From Acidiphilium iwatense (lineage in GTDB: Bacteria; Pseudomonadota; Alphaproteobacteria; Acetobacterales; Acetobacteraceae): DNA of 64,000 nt. The notes under the pieces were generated by a model, which was not told the origin of the DNA, did no database searches, and worked only from the letters and a program-made list of their open reading frames with translations. Location: positions 16,115 to 80,114 of the forward strand of contig NZ_JAKGBZ010000016.1 of the NCBI RefSeq assembly GCF_021556475.1, in the 5' to 3' direction. Below, in pieces: positions 27,223 through 35,449 of the stretch. Every line of letters begins with the position of its first letter. Position 1 is the first letter of the stretch. The position numbers were made by a program, and so were the translations under genes.

Positions 27223-29046
27223 ATGGCGGGAACACTTCAGGTCGAGACTTTCCATCCCGTCACCACACCGGCGCCGGACTGGAGCGAAGCGGCGAACTGG
27301 TCCGGCAGCGCTGTGCCGGGCGCGGGCATCATCGCTGACATAATCGGAACCAAGGCGGCGATCGACCCCGGCATCACCATCGAGGCGGACGTCAGTTTGA
27401 CGTCTTCGGATCTGATCGGCAATGGCGGCGCAATCGTGCTCGGCGCGGAAGCCAGTGTTTCGATTGCCGGCACGGCCTCATTCTATGCCTATGATTCCGT
27501 GGTCAACCAGGGTGCCCTGGCGCTCGGTGCCGGTTCGGCGCTGGATGTGGTGGTCGATCTCGGCGCGATCAGCGGATTGACCGGCGCGCCGCCGCCGAGC
27601 TTCGCCAATACCGGCACGGTCAGCGTCGCATCGGGCGGAATGCTCGATATCGGCGGCACCGAATTCGAGAATCAGGCCGTGGTCGCACTTGCGGGCGGCA
27701 CGCTCGATGTTTCGGGCGGCGCGATCGGCGGGTCGGGAACTATAAGCCTCGCGAACAACGCCCTCGCCGCGTTCGGCGACGAGGTAGCGGCGCAGAGTTT
27801 CATCTTCGGCGCGGAAGGCGGCACGGTTTCGCTGGCCGATCCGCTGCTGGGAATCGGCGTGACGGTTTCCGGCTTCGGCGGCGGCGATGTCCTGCTGCTG
27901 CTCGATCTCGCCGATGCACGCATTGTCCAGAATGCCGGCCGGGTGACCATTCTAAACCGCTTCGGCACGGCCGAAGGCAGTTTCGCCGATCCATCCGGCA
28001 CGCGTCTCACGGTGATCGCCGATGGCCCGGGCAGCGCGATCGTCGCCGCCAGCACCTCGGCCGTGGCGACAACTCCCGATCCGCCCTGTTTCGTGCGCGG
28101 CACCGCGATCCTCACGCCGACCGGCTACCGCGCCGTCGAATCATTGAGACCGGGCGACACCGTCATCACTGCGGCGGGCTCGGTCCAGCCGATCGTCTGG
28201 GTCGGGTCGTGCACGCTCGATCTGGCAACCCATCCGAAACCCGATTCGGTGCAACCCGTGGAGATCGCGCCCGGAGCATTCGGCCCCGGCGTGCCGCGCC
28301 GGGCGCTGCGCGTCTCGCCCGATCACGCATTGTCGTTCGACGGCGTACTGATTCCGGCGAAACTGCTGGTCAACGGCGCAACCATCCGGCGCGAGCGGGA
28401 CTGCATGGCGGTCACCTATCATCATATCGAACTGACGCGGCATGACATCGTGCTGGCCGAGGGTGCGGCGTGCGAATCCTATCTCGACACCGGCAATCGC
28501 GCGGGGTTCGAACCGGCGGTATCCTGGCCGGTGCGGCGCAAACGCTGGGATTGTGACGCCTGCGCCCCGCTCTGCACCACCGGGCCGATCCTGCGCACGG
28601 TGCGCACCCGGCTTCACGCACGCGCAACCGAGTTAGGGTTTTCGCTCCGCCACGATTACGCCGTCACCCTCTGGATCGACGACGCGCCGATCCAGCGCCG
28701 TGCGGGTCCGGCCGGCGAAGCGCGATTCGTCGTGCCGGCGCGGCATGGCGGCCGCGTAACGATCCGTTCCGCTCGATTTATTCCCGCCGAGTTCGATCCG
28801 ACCTCCGAAGACCGGCGTCATCTTGGTATCGCAATTACCAGGCTGCACATCGGACGCAGGCGGTTCGTCCCCGAGGCATTGGCCGATTCCGGATTCCTTC
28901 CGCGCGCTTCGGGCGATTCGGCACTCTGGACCGATGGCGCCGGTGTCATCCGGCTACCGCCCGAGGCGCGTCACCTCGCGATCGGCCTTGCCGCCCTGCC
29001 GCTCATGTGGACGCGACCCGGCGCGGAACGATCAGCCGTGCCGTGA
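27223..29046 (+). CDS. Hint-domain (hedgehog/intein) protein with N-terminal repetitive beta region
   Basis: A 607-residue protein. Residues about 20-285 are rich in Gly, Ala, Val and Ser with short repeats (SGGAIGGSGTISLANNALAA, VASGGMLDIGGTEF), like beta-helix secreted or autotransporter-type passenger regions. At Cys289 a Hint_2 domain begins: PCFVRGTAILTPTGYRAVES, LRPGDTVITAAG, then LRVSPDHALSF and an ending around YHHIELTRHDIVLAEG. Such proteins are multiplied in acetic acid bacteria and Rhodobacteraceae. In characterised Hint domains the first Cys drives autocleavage; here that is inference. No Sec signal is seen. A GGAGGAGG site fixes the ATG at 27223. The 3' end overlaps the convergent MaoC gene by 44 bp. 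Confidence 0.82.
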   Translation: MAGTLQVETFHPVTTPAPDWSEAANWSGSAVPGAGIIADIIGTKAAIDPGITIEADVSLTSSDLIGNGGAIVLGAEASVSIAGTASFYAYDSVVNQGALALGAGSALDVVVDLGAISGLTGAPPPSFANTGTVSVASGGMLDIGGTEFENQAVVALAGGTLDVSGGAIGGSGTISLANNALAAFGDEVAAQSFIFGAEGGTVSLADPLLGIGVTVSGFGGGDVLLLLDLADARIVQNAGRVTILNRFGTAEGSFADPSGTRLTVIADGPGSAIVAASTSAVATTPDPPCFVRGTAILTPTGYRAVESLRPGDTVITAAGSVQPIVWVGSCTLDLATHPKPDSVQPVEIAPGAFGPGVPRRALRVSPDHALSFDGVLIPAKLLVNGATIRRERDCMAVTYHHIELTRHDIVLAEGAACESYLDTGNRAGFEPAVSWPVRRKRWDCDACAPLCTTGPILRTVRTRLHARATELGFSLRHDYAVTLWIDDAPIQRRAGPAGEARFVVPARHGGRVTIRSARFIPAEFDPTSEDRRHLGIAITRLHIGRRRFVPEALADSGFLPRASGDSALWTDGAGVIRLPPEARHLAIGLAALPLMWTRPGAERSAVP

Positions 29047-29455
29047 GCACCTGAACCACTTCACCGTTCTGATTGCTTGTCTCGCTGCGCACCACGATCC
29101 GCCCCCGATCGGGCCGCGAGACGGATGGCGTCACTTCCATCACCTCGCTGACCACGGTGAGCACGTCGCCCGGCCTTGTCGGGCGCGGCCACGAAATTTC
29201 GTTGCCGGCACCCACAATACCGCCCGCGAGTGGCACGCTTTCGACCAGCAGCCGCATGGTCAGCGCGGCGGTCTGCCAGCCGGATGCCGCGAGGCCGCCG
29301 AACAGCGTGTCCCGCGCCGCTTCCTCATCGAGATGGAACGGCTGCGGGTCATAGGTTGCTGCAAAATCCTTGATCGCGGCGGCATCGAGCGTCGTGCTGC
29401 CACTCTGGAACCGCTGGCCGACCGACAGATCGTCGAAATAAAGCCGGTCGCTCAT
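29003..29455 (-). CDS. MaoC-family hot-dog-fold dehydratase
   Basis: A 150-residue single hot-dog domain of the MaoC/(R)-enoyl-CoA hydratase type. The hydratase motif is FAATYDPQPFHLDEEAA (catalytic Asp and His), then GGLAASGWQTAALTMRL and VGAGNEISWPRPTRPGDVLT. It likely hydrates short enoyl-CoA substrates; the specificity is unknown. Its ATG (29455) overlaps the hrcA stop as ATGA, so it is co-transcribed with the heat-shock repressor gene, and its 3' end overlaps the Hint gene on the opposite strand. Confidence 0.88.
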   Translation of the reverse strand: MSDRLYFDDLSVGQRFQSGSTTLDAAAIKDFAATYDPQPFHLDEEAARDTLFGGLAASGWQTAALTMRLLVESVPLAGGIVGAGNEISWPRPTRPGDVLTVVSEVMEVTPSVSRPDRGRIVVRSETSNQNGEVVQVLTARLIVPRRVAST

Positions 29456-30516
29456 CCCAGCAGCCTGCCGATAACCCGCGCGGTATAGTCCACCACCGGA
29501 ATGATTTTGCCATAATTGATCCGGGTCGGTCCGATCACCCCGATCGCACCGACGATCCGGTCGTTGCGGTTGCGCGCGGGGGCGACCACCATGGATACGC
29601 CGGCCGCGCCGAACAGCCCGCTTTCCGCACCGATGAAAATCCGTACACCATCGGAACGGTCTGCGAGTTCGAGCAGCTTGAGCATGGTTTCCTGCGCTTC
29701 CAGCCGCTCGAACAGATGCTGGATCGCTCCGAGCTTCTCGACTTGGTCGATATCCGCGAGTAGCCTGCCCTGGCCGCGCACGATCAGCGAACCGCCGCGT
29801 TCCTCGCCCGACCAGGTCGCGAGCCCGGCTGCCACCACGCCTGCGGTCAGCGTATCGAGCGCTGAGCGGTCCGCCTTCATGTCGGCGGCGACGCGCAGGC
29901 GAAGCTCGGCGAGCGACAGGCCGGAAAGCTGGGCGTTGAGATAATTGCTCGCCTCCTGCAACGCCGAAGGCGGCAGGCCGGGCGGCGTTTCGATCACCCG
30001 GTTCTCGACCTGACCGTCCGCCGAAACCAGCACGACCAAAGCCCGGCCGGAATTGAGCGGGACAAATTCGATATGCTTGACCGCACCGTCCGATTTCGGC
30101 GCGAGAACGATCCCCGCCGCCGCGGACAGGCCCGAAAGCATGGTCGAAGCCTCGGCCAGTGTGTCCTGCACCGAACGGCCCGACTGGGCCAGCGCCGCCT
30201 CGATCCGCTCGCGCTCCTCGTCGGATAATTCGCCGAATTGCAGCAATCCATCGACGAACAGGCGCAAGCCCCGGTCGGTCGGCAGGCGCCCGGCCGAGGT
30301 ATGCGGCGAGAACAGCAGCCCGGCATCGGTCAGATCCGCCATTACGTTGCGAATGGTCGCCGGCGACAGCCCCATGGGCAGCAGGCGCGAGAGGGTCCGG
30401 CTGCCCATCGGTTCGCCGGTTTCGACATATTGCTCGACGATTTCGCGCAGCACCGCCGCCGAGCGGGCATCGAGCCCAGGCGGCAGTTTCGGCGAACGCT
30501 GTTGTGGCTGGTCCAT
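29452..30516 (-). CDS. hrcA: Heat-inducible transcription repressor HrcA
   Basis: Represses groESL/dnaK-type heat-shock operons through CIRCE operators and is folded by GroEL. The winged helix is at the N-terminus ([60 protein letters not shown] then [10 protein letters not shown]); the GAF-like dimerisation domain follows, ending in [20 protein letters not shown]. About 354 residues from this ATG. An alternative ATG at 30555 has an AAGG site 6 bp upstream but would leave only 24 bp to the divergent rph start, so the start is uncertain. I found no CIRCE dyad in the gap. Confidence 0.92.
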   Translation of the reverse strand: MDQPQQRSPKLPPGLDARSAAVLREIVEQYVETGEPMGSRTLSRLLPMGLSPATIRNVMADLTDAGLLFSPHTSAGRLPTDRGLRLFVDGLLQFGELSDEERERIEAALAQSGRSVQDTLAEASTMLSGLSAAAGIVLAPKSDGAVKHIEFVPLNSGRALVVLVSADGQVENRVIETPPGLPPSALQEASNYLNAQLSGLSLAELRLRVAADMKADRSALDTLTAGVVAAGLATWSGEERGGSLIVRGQGRLLADIDQVEKLGAIQHLFERLEAQETMLKLLELADRSDGVRIFIGAESGLFGAAGVSMVVAPARNRNDRIVGAIGVIGPTRINYGKIIPVVDYTARVIGRLLG

Positions 30517-30579
30517 GACGCGAGACTCGGCTATCCCGTGCTCAAAATCAAGCATACCTCACCTTTCAGGAGCATCCCG

Positions 30580-31311
30580 ATGACCGAACCCGGACGACCG
30601 AGCGGCCGCGCCGCGGATGCGCTGCGCCGCGTCGACATCGTGACCGGTTTCGCCCGCCATGCCGAAGGCTCGGCGCTGATCCGCATGGGCGGCACCGAGG
30701 TGCTCTGCGCGGCGAGCGTGGAAGGCCGGGTGCCGGGCTTCCTGCGCAATTCGGGTCAGGGCTGGGTGACCGCCGAATATGGCATGTTGCCGCGCGCGAC
30801 CCATACGCGCGGCGATCGCGAGGCCGCGCGCGGCAAGCAATCGGGCCGCACCCAGGAAATCCAGCGGCTGATCGGGCGGTCCCTGCGCGCGGTGGTGGAC
30901 CGGGCGGCATTGGGCGAAATGACCATCACGCTCGATTGCGACGTGCTGAATGCCGATGGCGGAACCCGCTGCGCCGCGATCACCGGCGCCTATGTGGCTC
31001 TGGCCCTGGCGATCAAAAAACTGCGCGCGGCCAATGTGCTGAAGGGCGACCCGCTGATCGGGCAGGTCGCGGCGGTGTCCTGCGGCATCGCGGTGGGCGT
31101 GCCGGTGCTCGACCTCGATTACGCCGAGGATTCCGGCGCCGAGGCGGACGCCAATTTCGTGCTGACGGCGTCCGGCGGCATCGTCGAAATTCAGGCGACC
31201 GCCGAGCGTGCCACCTTCGACGAAGCAGCGTTCGGCGTCTTGCTTGGCCTGGCGCGGATCGGAACGGCGGCACTGTTCGCCGCACAGCAAGCGGCGATCG
31301 ATGCGGCTTGA
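30580..31311 (+). CDS. rph: Ribonuclease PH
   Basis: A 243-residue phosphorolytic 3'-5' exoribonuclease that trims tRNA 3' ends. Family signatures: [77 protein letters not shown] and [20 protein letters not shown]. Length is standard. AGGAG precedes the ATG at 30580. Divergent from hrcA, the classical arrangement in alphaproteobacteria, and it overlaps rdgB by 11 bp. Confidence 0.97.
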   Translation: MTEPGRPSGRAADALRRVDIVTGFARHAEGSALIRMGGTEVLCAASVEGRVPGFLRNSGQGWVTAEYGMLPRATHTRGDREAARGKQSGRTQEIQRLIGRSLRAVVDRAALGEMTITLDCDVLNADGGTRCAAITGAYVALALAIKKLRAANVLKGDPLIGQVAAVSCGIAVGVPVLDLDYAEDSGAEADANFVLTASGGIVEIQATAERATFDEAAFGVLLGLARIGTAALFAAQQAAIDAA

Positions 31312-31894
31312 ACGCGGTCAGCGACTCGTCATCGCCACCCATAACCCCGGCAAGGTGGTGGAATTCGCCGCCCTGCTCGCGCCCTACGGGCTCGACTGCG
31401 TGGCCTCCGGCGCGCTTGGTTTTCAGGAACCCGAGGAGAACGCCGCGGATTTCGCCGGCAATGCGCGGATCAAGGCGCTCGCGGCGGCGCGCGACAGCGG
31501 CTTGTTCGCCCTGGCCGACGATTCCGGGCTGATGGTCGCGGCCATGGGCGGCGCACCGGGAGTGCGATCCGCCCGGTTCGCCGCCGATTGCGGCGGTTTC
31601 GCCGCAGCGATGACGGCGATCATCGAGCGAACGCGCGAGGAACCCCGCGCCGCTTTCGCCTGCGCCCTGTGCCTCGCCGCACCGGACGGAACCACCGCGA
31701 CCTATCTCGGCTTCTGCCACGGCAGGATCGCCGATGCGCCGCGCGGCGCCGGCGGCTTCGGCTACGACCCGATTTTCATCCCCCACGGCGATGACCGCAG
31801 CTTCGCGGAACTAAGCAAAACAGAGAAAAACGCGATCAGCCATCGCGGTCGCGCGCTGCGCCAGTTTGTCGCGGCGCATCTCGGCGACGTTTAA
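31301..31894 (+). CDS. rdgB: RdgB/HAM1-family XTP/dITP pyrophosphatase
   Basis: A 197-residue house-cleaning enzyme hydrolysing non-canonical purine nucleoside triphosphates (XTP, dITP). Motifs: [77 protein letters not shown] and a C-terminal SHRGRAL. The ATG at 31301 overlaps the rph stop, indicating coupling. The stop codon overlaps that of the convergent glutathione S-transferase gene (TTAA shared). Confidence 0.96.
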   Translation: MRLERGQRLVIATHNPGKVVEFAALLAPYGLDCVASGALGFQEPEENAADFAGNARIKALAAARDSGLFALADDSGLMVAAMGGAPGVRSARFAADCGGFAAAMTAIIERTREEPRAAFACALCLAAPDGTTATYLGFCHGRIADAPRGAGGFGYDPIFIPHGDDRSFAELSKTEKNAISHRGRALRQFVAAHLGDV

Positions 31895-32487
31895 CCCGGC
31901 GGTGCGGTTTCGATGAACGGGCGCTCCCCGGCGAACGGCTCGAACCACGCCGCAAGACGCGGGGCGGATACCCGCCAATCATAATCGGGAAGCCGGAAAT
32001 CGAGATAACCAAGCGCGCACGCGATCGCGATGGTGCCGATATCGAGCAGTTTTCCCAGCGGATCGCGGTCGAGCACTATGACGGTACGTGCGATGACCTC
32101 CCGCTGACGGGCAATGAAAGCATCGCGTGCGGCATCGCGCGGCTTCTGGCCCTCCATCCGGCAGATGACCGCGGCATCGAGAACCCCATCGCCCATCGCC
32201 TGATGGCGGAGTGCTACCCAGCGGGCGGCGCCGGCGGCGGGAAACAGCGGCGGCGCCTCGCCCACCGTATCGAGATACTCGCAGATCACCGGGCTGTCAT
32301 AGAGCGCGAACCCGTCCTCGGTGACGAGGCACGGCACCTTCGACAGCGGATTCTCCGCGATCAGCGCTACCGGGCTTTCATGCGGATTGGTCGGGATTTT
32401 CTCGATCTGCCGGTCGATCTCGCGAGCGATGGCACAGGTCATCACCTTGCGGACATAGGGGCTGGTCGGAGAATAGAAAAGCTTCAT
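31891..32487 (-). CDS. Glutathione S-transferase family protein
   Basis: A 198-residue protein with an N-terminal thioredoxin-fold GST domain beginning MKLFYSPTSPYVRKVMTCAI, the cis-Pro region PLSKVPCLVTEDG and the glutathione-gamma-glutamyl motif LYDSPVICEYLD. The C-terminal helical domain follows. It resembles the YibF-like bacterial GST group. Substrate unknown; likely cytoplasmic detoxification. It stands alone on the minus strand, convergent with rph-rdgB. Confidence 0.88.
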   Translation of the reverse strand: MKLFYSPTSPYVRKVMTCAIAREIDRQIEKIPTNPHESPVALIAENPLSKVPCLVTEDGFALYDSPVICEYLDTVGEAPPLFPAAGAARWVALRHQAMGDGVLDAAVICRMEGQKPRDAARDAFIARQREVIARTVIVLDRDPLGKLLDIGTIAIACALGYLDFRLPDYDWRVSAPRLAAWFEPFAGERPFIETAPPG

Positions 32488-32598
32488 GGGCCGATCCCTT
32501 GGTTGCGGCGCAGATGTCTGGTTCGTTCGCGGGAATACAAGGGACGCGGTTCGGCGCCAATGGCACGGCGGCGATCAGGCGTTTTGTCCAGCCAAAGC

Positions 32599-32718
32599 CT
32601 ATTTCGGTCTGGGTGACCCGAACAGATATTTGATCAGAGCGGCGATCGCGAGCACGATCAGCAACAGAACCAGCAGGCCGGCCAGAATCATTCCGCCCAT
32701 CATGCCACCGTGCATCAT
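32599..32718 (-). CDS. 39-residue Met-rich single-span membrane peptide
   Basis: A small gene: MMHGGMMGGMILAGLLVLLL then IVLAIAALIKYLFGSPRPK, stop TAG at 32601-32599. A good AAGGAG site lies about 8 bp upstream of the ATG at 32718. The product is one hydrophobic helix with a Met/His-rich N-terminus, the kind of short MMGG-type peptide often found beside copper- or metal-handling exported proteins. It begins 17 bp after the end of the Met-rich exported protein gene, so the two likely form an operon. Function unknown; a role with metals is inference from the Met/His content alone. Confidence 0.65.
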   Translation of the reverse strand: MMHGGMMGGMILAGLLVLLLIVLAIAALIKYLFGSPRPK

Positions 32719-32735
32719 TGCCGGTTCTCCTTGCA

Positions 32736-33302
32736 TCAGCCTGGCCGTTGCATCATCCCGCGCATCATCGCCGGCATGCCGTCTTTGGCGAAAGCGTCGA
32801 GTTCCTTCGCGTGCGCATAAATCACCTTGACCATCTCCGGGTCGTCGGAGGTTTCGGTCACTTCGACGCCATCCGGCAGGATCTTGTATGTGCGGCGATA
32901 TTTCGCGCTGTTCCGAAACATCGTGGTGACGCTCGGACTCATCGGATAGGGAAATGGACGGTTCGAATCGAGACGATCGTACATCTCGATCACATGGGCC
33001 TGGATGATGCCGGCGGTCTTCGCATTGCCCGACACCGTGGCGTCGATGATGCCGTTCGGCAGATATTGGGTGGCGCGCTGGATCTCGGCGTGGCGCTCGA
33101 ACAACTCCATGCCGAGCTTCATCGGCCCCATCATGTTGTTATGCGACATCATGTCCCGCATGGTCCCGCCGCCCATCATTCCGCCGCCACCCATCATCCC
33201 TCCAGGCTGATCGGCGAACGCCTGGCGCCGGCCAAACCCGAGAGTCGCGAGAAAACCCGACAGAATGCCGCCGAGCGCGGCAGCAATGGTTCGACGTTTC
33301 AT
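32736..33302 (-). CDS. Exported Met/Gly-rich protein of unknown function
   Basis: A 188-residue protein starting MKRRTIAAALGGILSGFLAT with an Arg-pair signal peptide (possibly Tat; cleavage near AFA-DQP). The mature N-terminus is a Met/Gly-rich patch (GGMMGGGGMMGGGTMRDMMS), and Met recurs at the end (GMPAMMRGMMQRPG). The middle is mostly helical, with several His (HAEIQRATQYLPNGIIDATV, IIQAHVIEMYDRLDS). I do not recognise the family; the Met-rich patches could bind Cu(I). The ATG at 33302 is followed, 4 bp upstream on the coding strand, by the end of an inverted-repeat element; no ribosome site is seen there. Confidence 0.7.
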   Translation of the reverse strand: MKRRTIAAALGGILSGFLATLGFGRRQAFADQPGGMMGGGGMMGGGTMRDMMSHNNMMGPMKLGMELFERHAEIQRATQYLPNGIIDATVSGNAKTAGIIQAHVIEMYDRLDSNRPFPYPMSPSVTTMFRNSAKYRRTYKILPDGVEVTETSDDPEMVKVIYAHAKELDAFAKDGMPAMMRGMMQRPG

Positions 33303-33306
33303 ATCA

Positions 33307-33426
33307 GGGTGTGTACCCAATGGCGGCGTTCGTCGCTCATGATCGGCAAGATCATTTCACTCCTCTCTTCTGGCCAGCGGCCAAAATCCCTCCGGTCGCG
33401 GCCATACCGCCATTGGGAACACACCC
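33307..33426. mobile_element. MITE-like element, 120-bp copy
   Basis: Ends gggtgtgtacccaatggcgg (33307-33326) and ccgccattgggaacacaccc (33407-33426), inverted copies differing at one position; TA follows the right end and CA precedes the left. The interior matches the right 100 bp of the 278-bp element at 1768-2045 closely (cgttcgtcgctcatgatcgg, tctggccagcggccaaaatc), so it is an internally deleted relative. It lies directly upstream of the Met-rich exported protein gene and may supply its promoter. Confidence 0.7.
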
Positions 33427-33576
33427 TATATTTCTCGCATAAAAAAGCGGCTCCTGGAACGTTGCCCGCAATCACAAGATTGCCAGAACAAAATCGAATT
33501 CGAAAGCAAGAGCCGGAGTGCTGGCAGCGTGCGCAACGCCCATCATCGCCCCATATTGGAGCCTTCGGAGCCAGAC

Positions 33577-34671
33577 ATGACCAGAATGACCCTCTCTCCC
33601 GACCGAAACACGCCGATCCCGCCAATCGCCGATCCCGACGATGCGCGGTGGATCGCCGTCAAACGGCGGGATGCCAGTGCGGACGGACATTTCTACTATG
33701 CGGTCCGCACCACCGGCGTCTATTGCCGCCCGTCCTGCGCCGCCCGGTTGCCCCGCCGCGAGAATGTCAGTTTTTATGCAACACGTGCCGAGGCGGAACA
33801 GGCCGGCTTCCGGCCGTGCAAACGATGCCGCCCCGGTGACGCCGCGCAGGCCAGCCGGCACGCCGCCGCCATCGCCCGCGCGTGCCGGCTGATCGAAACC
33901 GCCGAGGAACCGCCGGCCCTCGCCGAACTGGCCGATGCCGCCGGGCTGAGCCGGTACCATTTCCATCGCATCTTCAAGCAGATCGCCGGCGTCACCCCAA
34001 AGGCTTATGCGAGCGCGCATCGGGCAAAGCGGGTGCGCTCGGAACTCGGCCAGAGCGACACCGTCACCCGCGCGATCTTTGACGCCGGGTTCAATTCCAG
34101 CGGGCGTTTTTACGAAGGATCGACCAAAATTCTTGGAATGACTCCAGGCGCCTATCGTGATGGCGGTGCCGGGGCGGAAATCCGTTTTGCCGTCGCCGAA
34201 TGCTCGCTCGGCGCCGTCCTGGTCGCCGCGACCGGCAAGGGAGTCGTCGCCATCGAGTTCGGCGCCGATCCCGAGCGGCTGGTCCATGGGTTGCAGGATC
34301 GTTTCCCGAAGGCGGGCCTGACGGGCGGCGACGCTGCTTTTGAACGAATGGTGGCCGAGGTGATCGGCGCCGTCGAAGCACCGCGCCAGGGGCTCGATCT
34401 GCCGATCGATGTGCGCGGCACCGCCTTTCAGCAGCGCGTCTGGCAGGCGCTGCGGCAGATCCCGCCGGGCAGCACCGCGAGTTATGCCGAGATCGCCCGG
34501 CGCATCGGCAATCCGGCGGCGGTGCGGGCGGTGGCGCAGGCTTGCGCGGTCAACCCGGCAGCGGTGGTCATCCCCTGCCATCGCGTGGTCCGGTCGAACG
34601 GCGATCTCGGCGGCTATCGCTGGGGGATCGAGCGCAAGCGCGAATTGCTGCGCCGGGAGGGCGCAGTGTGA
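33577..34671 (+). CDS. ada: Bifunctional Ada: methylphosphotriester/O6-methylguanine methyltransferase and regulator
   Basis: A 364-residue Ada protein that removes methyl groups from DNA and activates the adaptive response. Domains: N-terminal zinc/methylphosphotriester domain (YCRPSCAARLPRRENVSFYA, FRPCKRC), AraC-type helix-turn-helix (LAELADAAGLSRYHFHRIFK, VTPKAYASAHRAKRVR), and the C-terminal methyltransferase with acceptor Cys in NPAAVVIPCHRVVRSNGDLG. The ATG at 33577 has CGGAG upstream; an earlier ATG (33529) would add 16 residues. Its stop overlaps the next gene by one base (TGATG), joining it to a 2OG-Fe(II) oxygenase. Confidence 0.94.
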   Translation: MTRMTLSPDRNTPIPPIADPDDARWIAVKRRDASADGHFYYAVRTTGVYCRPSCAARLPRRENVSFYATRAEAEQAGFRPCKRCRPGDAAQASRHAAAIARACRLIETAEEPPALAELADAAGLSRYHFHRIFKQIAGVTPKAYASAHRAKRVRSELGQSDTVTRAIFDAGFNSSGRFYEGSTKILGMTPGAYRDGGAGAEIRFAVAECSLGAVLVAATGKGVVAIEFGADPERLVHGLQDRFPKAGLTGGDAAFERMVAEVIGAVEAPRQGLDLPIDVRGTAFQQRVWQALRQIPPGSTASYAEIARRIGNPAAVRAVAQACAVNPAAVVIPCHRVVRSNGDLGGYRWGIERKRELLRREGAV

Positions 34672-35423
34672 TGCAGAGTTCCGCGAAGATCGCGCCATCG
34701 CGCCATCAGGCTGGATCAGATATCGCCGAGCGCGTTGCGCACCTCGACTGGCCGGCGCTGGAAGCCGATCTCGATGCGTTCGGCTGTGCGACCACGGGTC
34801 CATTGCTCACAACGGCCGAATGCGCCGATCTCGCCGGCCAATACAAGACCGATCGCCTGTTCCGAAGCCGGATCGTGATGGCGCGGCACGGCTTCGGCCG
34901 CGGCGAATACAAATACTACGCCTACCCGCTCCCCGACCTTGTGACCGGGCTGCGCACCGCACTCTATCCACGGCTTGCACCGATCGCCAATCGCTGGGAC
35001 GTGGCTCTGGGACGCGGCGGAGACTATCCGGCCGAGCACCGTCGCTTCCTCGATTGCTGCCACGCGGCGGCACAGACGCGGCCCACGCCGCTGCTGCTGA
35101 ACTACGGCGCGGGCGACTACAACTGCCTGCATCAGGATCTTTATGGCGATCTGTTCTTTCCGCTCCAGGTGGCGTTTCTGCTGAGCGCGCCGGACGAAGA
35201 CTTCACCGGCGGTGCCTTCGTGCTGACCGAGCAGCGGCCGCGCATGCAATCGCGCGCCGAAGTCGTGCCTCTCGTTCAGGGCGAGGGCGTGATCTTCGCG
35301 GTCAATCAGCGGCCGGTAACCGGTACGAAAGGCGCCTATCGGGTGACGATGCGGCACGGCGTCAGCCGCCTCCGCACCGGCCATCGGCTGACGCTCGGCA
35401 TCATTTTTCACGACGCGGCATAA
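34671..35423 (+). CDS. 2-oxoglutarate/Fe(II)-dependent oxygenase, probable alkylation-repair partner of Ada
   Basis: A 250-residue jelly-roll dioxygenase. The Fe(II) ligands appear as the HxD motif in YNCLHQDLYGDLFFPLQVAF and a distal His in YRVTMRHGVSRLRTGHRLTL, with the Arg following as the 2-oxoglutarate contact. This family is repeatedly found beside ada, and the one-base overlap here strengthens the link to alkylation damage. It is not AlkB itself; the substrate (DNA, RNA or protein) is unknown. Confidence 0.85.
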   Translation: MQSSAKIAPSRHQAGSDIAERVAHLDWPALEADLDAFGCATTGPLLTTAECADLAGQYKTDRLFRSRIVMARHGFGRGEYKYYAYPLPDLVTGLRTALYPRLAPIANRWDVALGRGGDYPAEHRRFLDCCHAAAQTRPTPLLLNYGAGDYNCLHQDLYGDLFFPLQVAFLLSAPDEDFTGGAFVLTEQRPRMQSRAEVVPLVQGEGVIFAVNQRPVTGTKGAYRVTMRHGVSRLRTGHRLTLGIIFHDAA

Positions 35424-35449
35424 CGCGGAACCGCCTCGCGCGGCGGGGT

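Noticed and set aside
30517..30579. CIRCE operator expected beside hrcA
   Set aside because: No TTAGCACTC-N9-GAGTGCTAA dyad, even allowing a few mismatches; HrcA targets must lie elsewhere.
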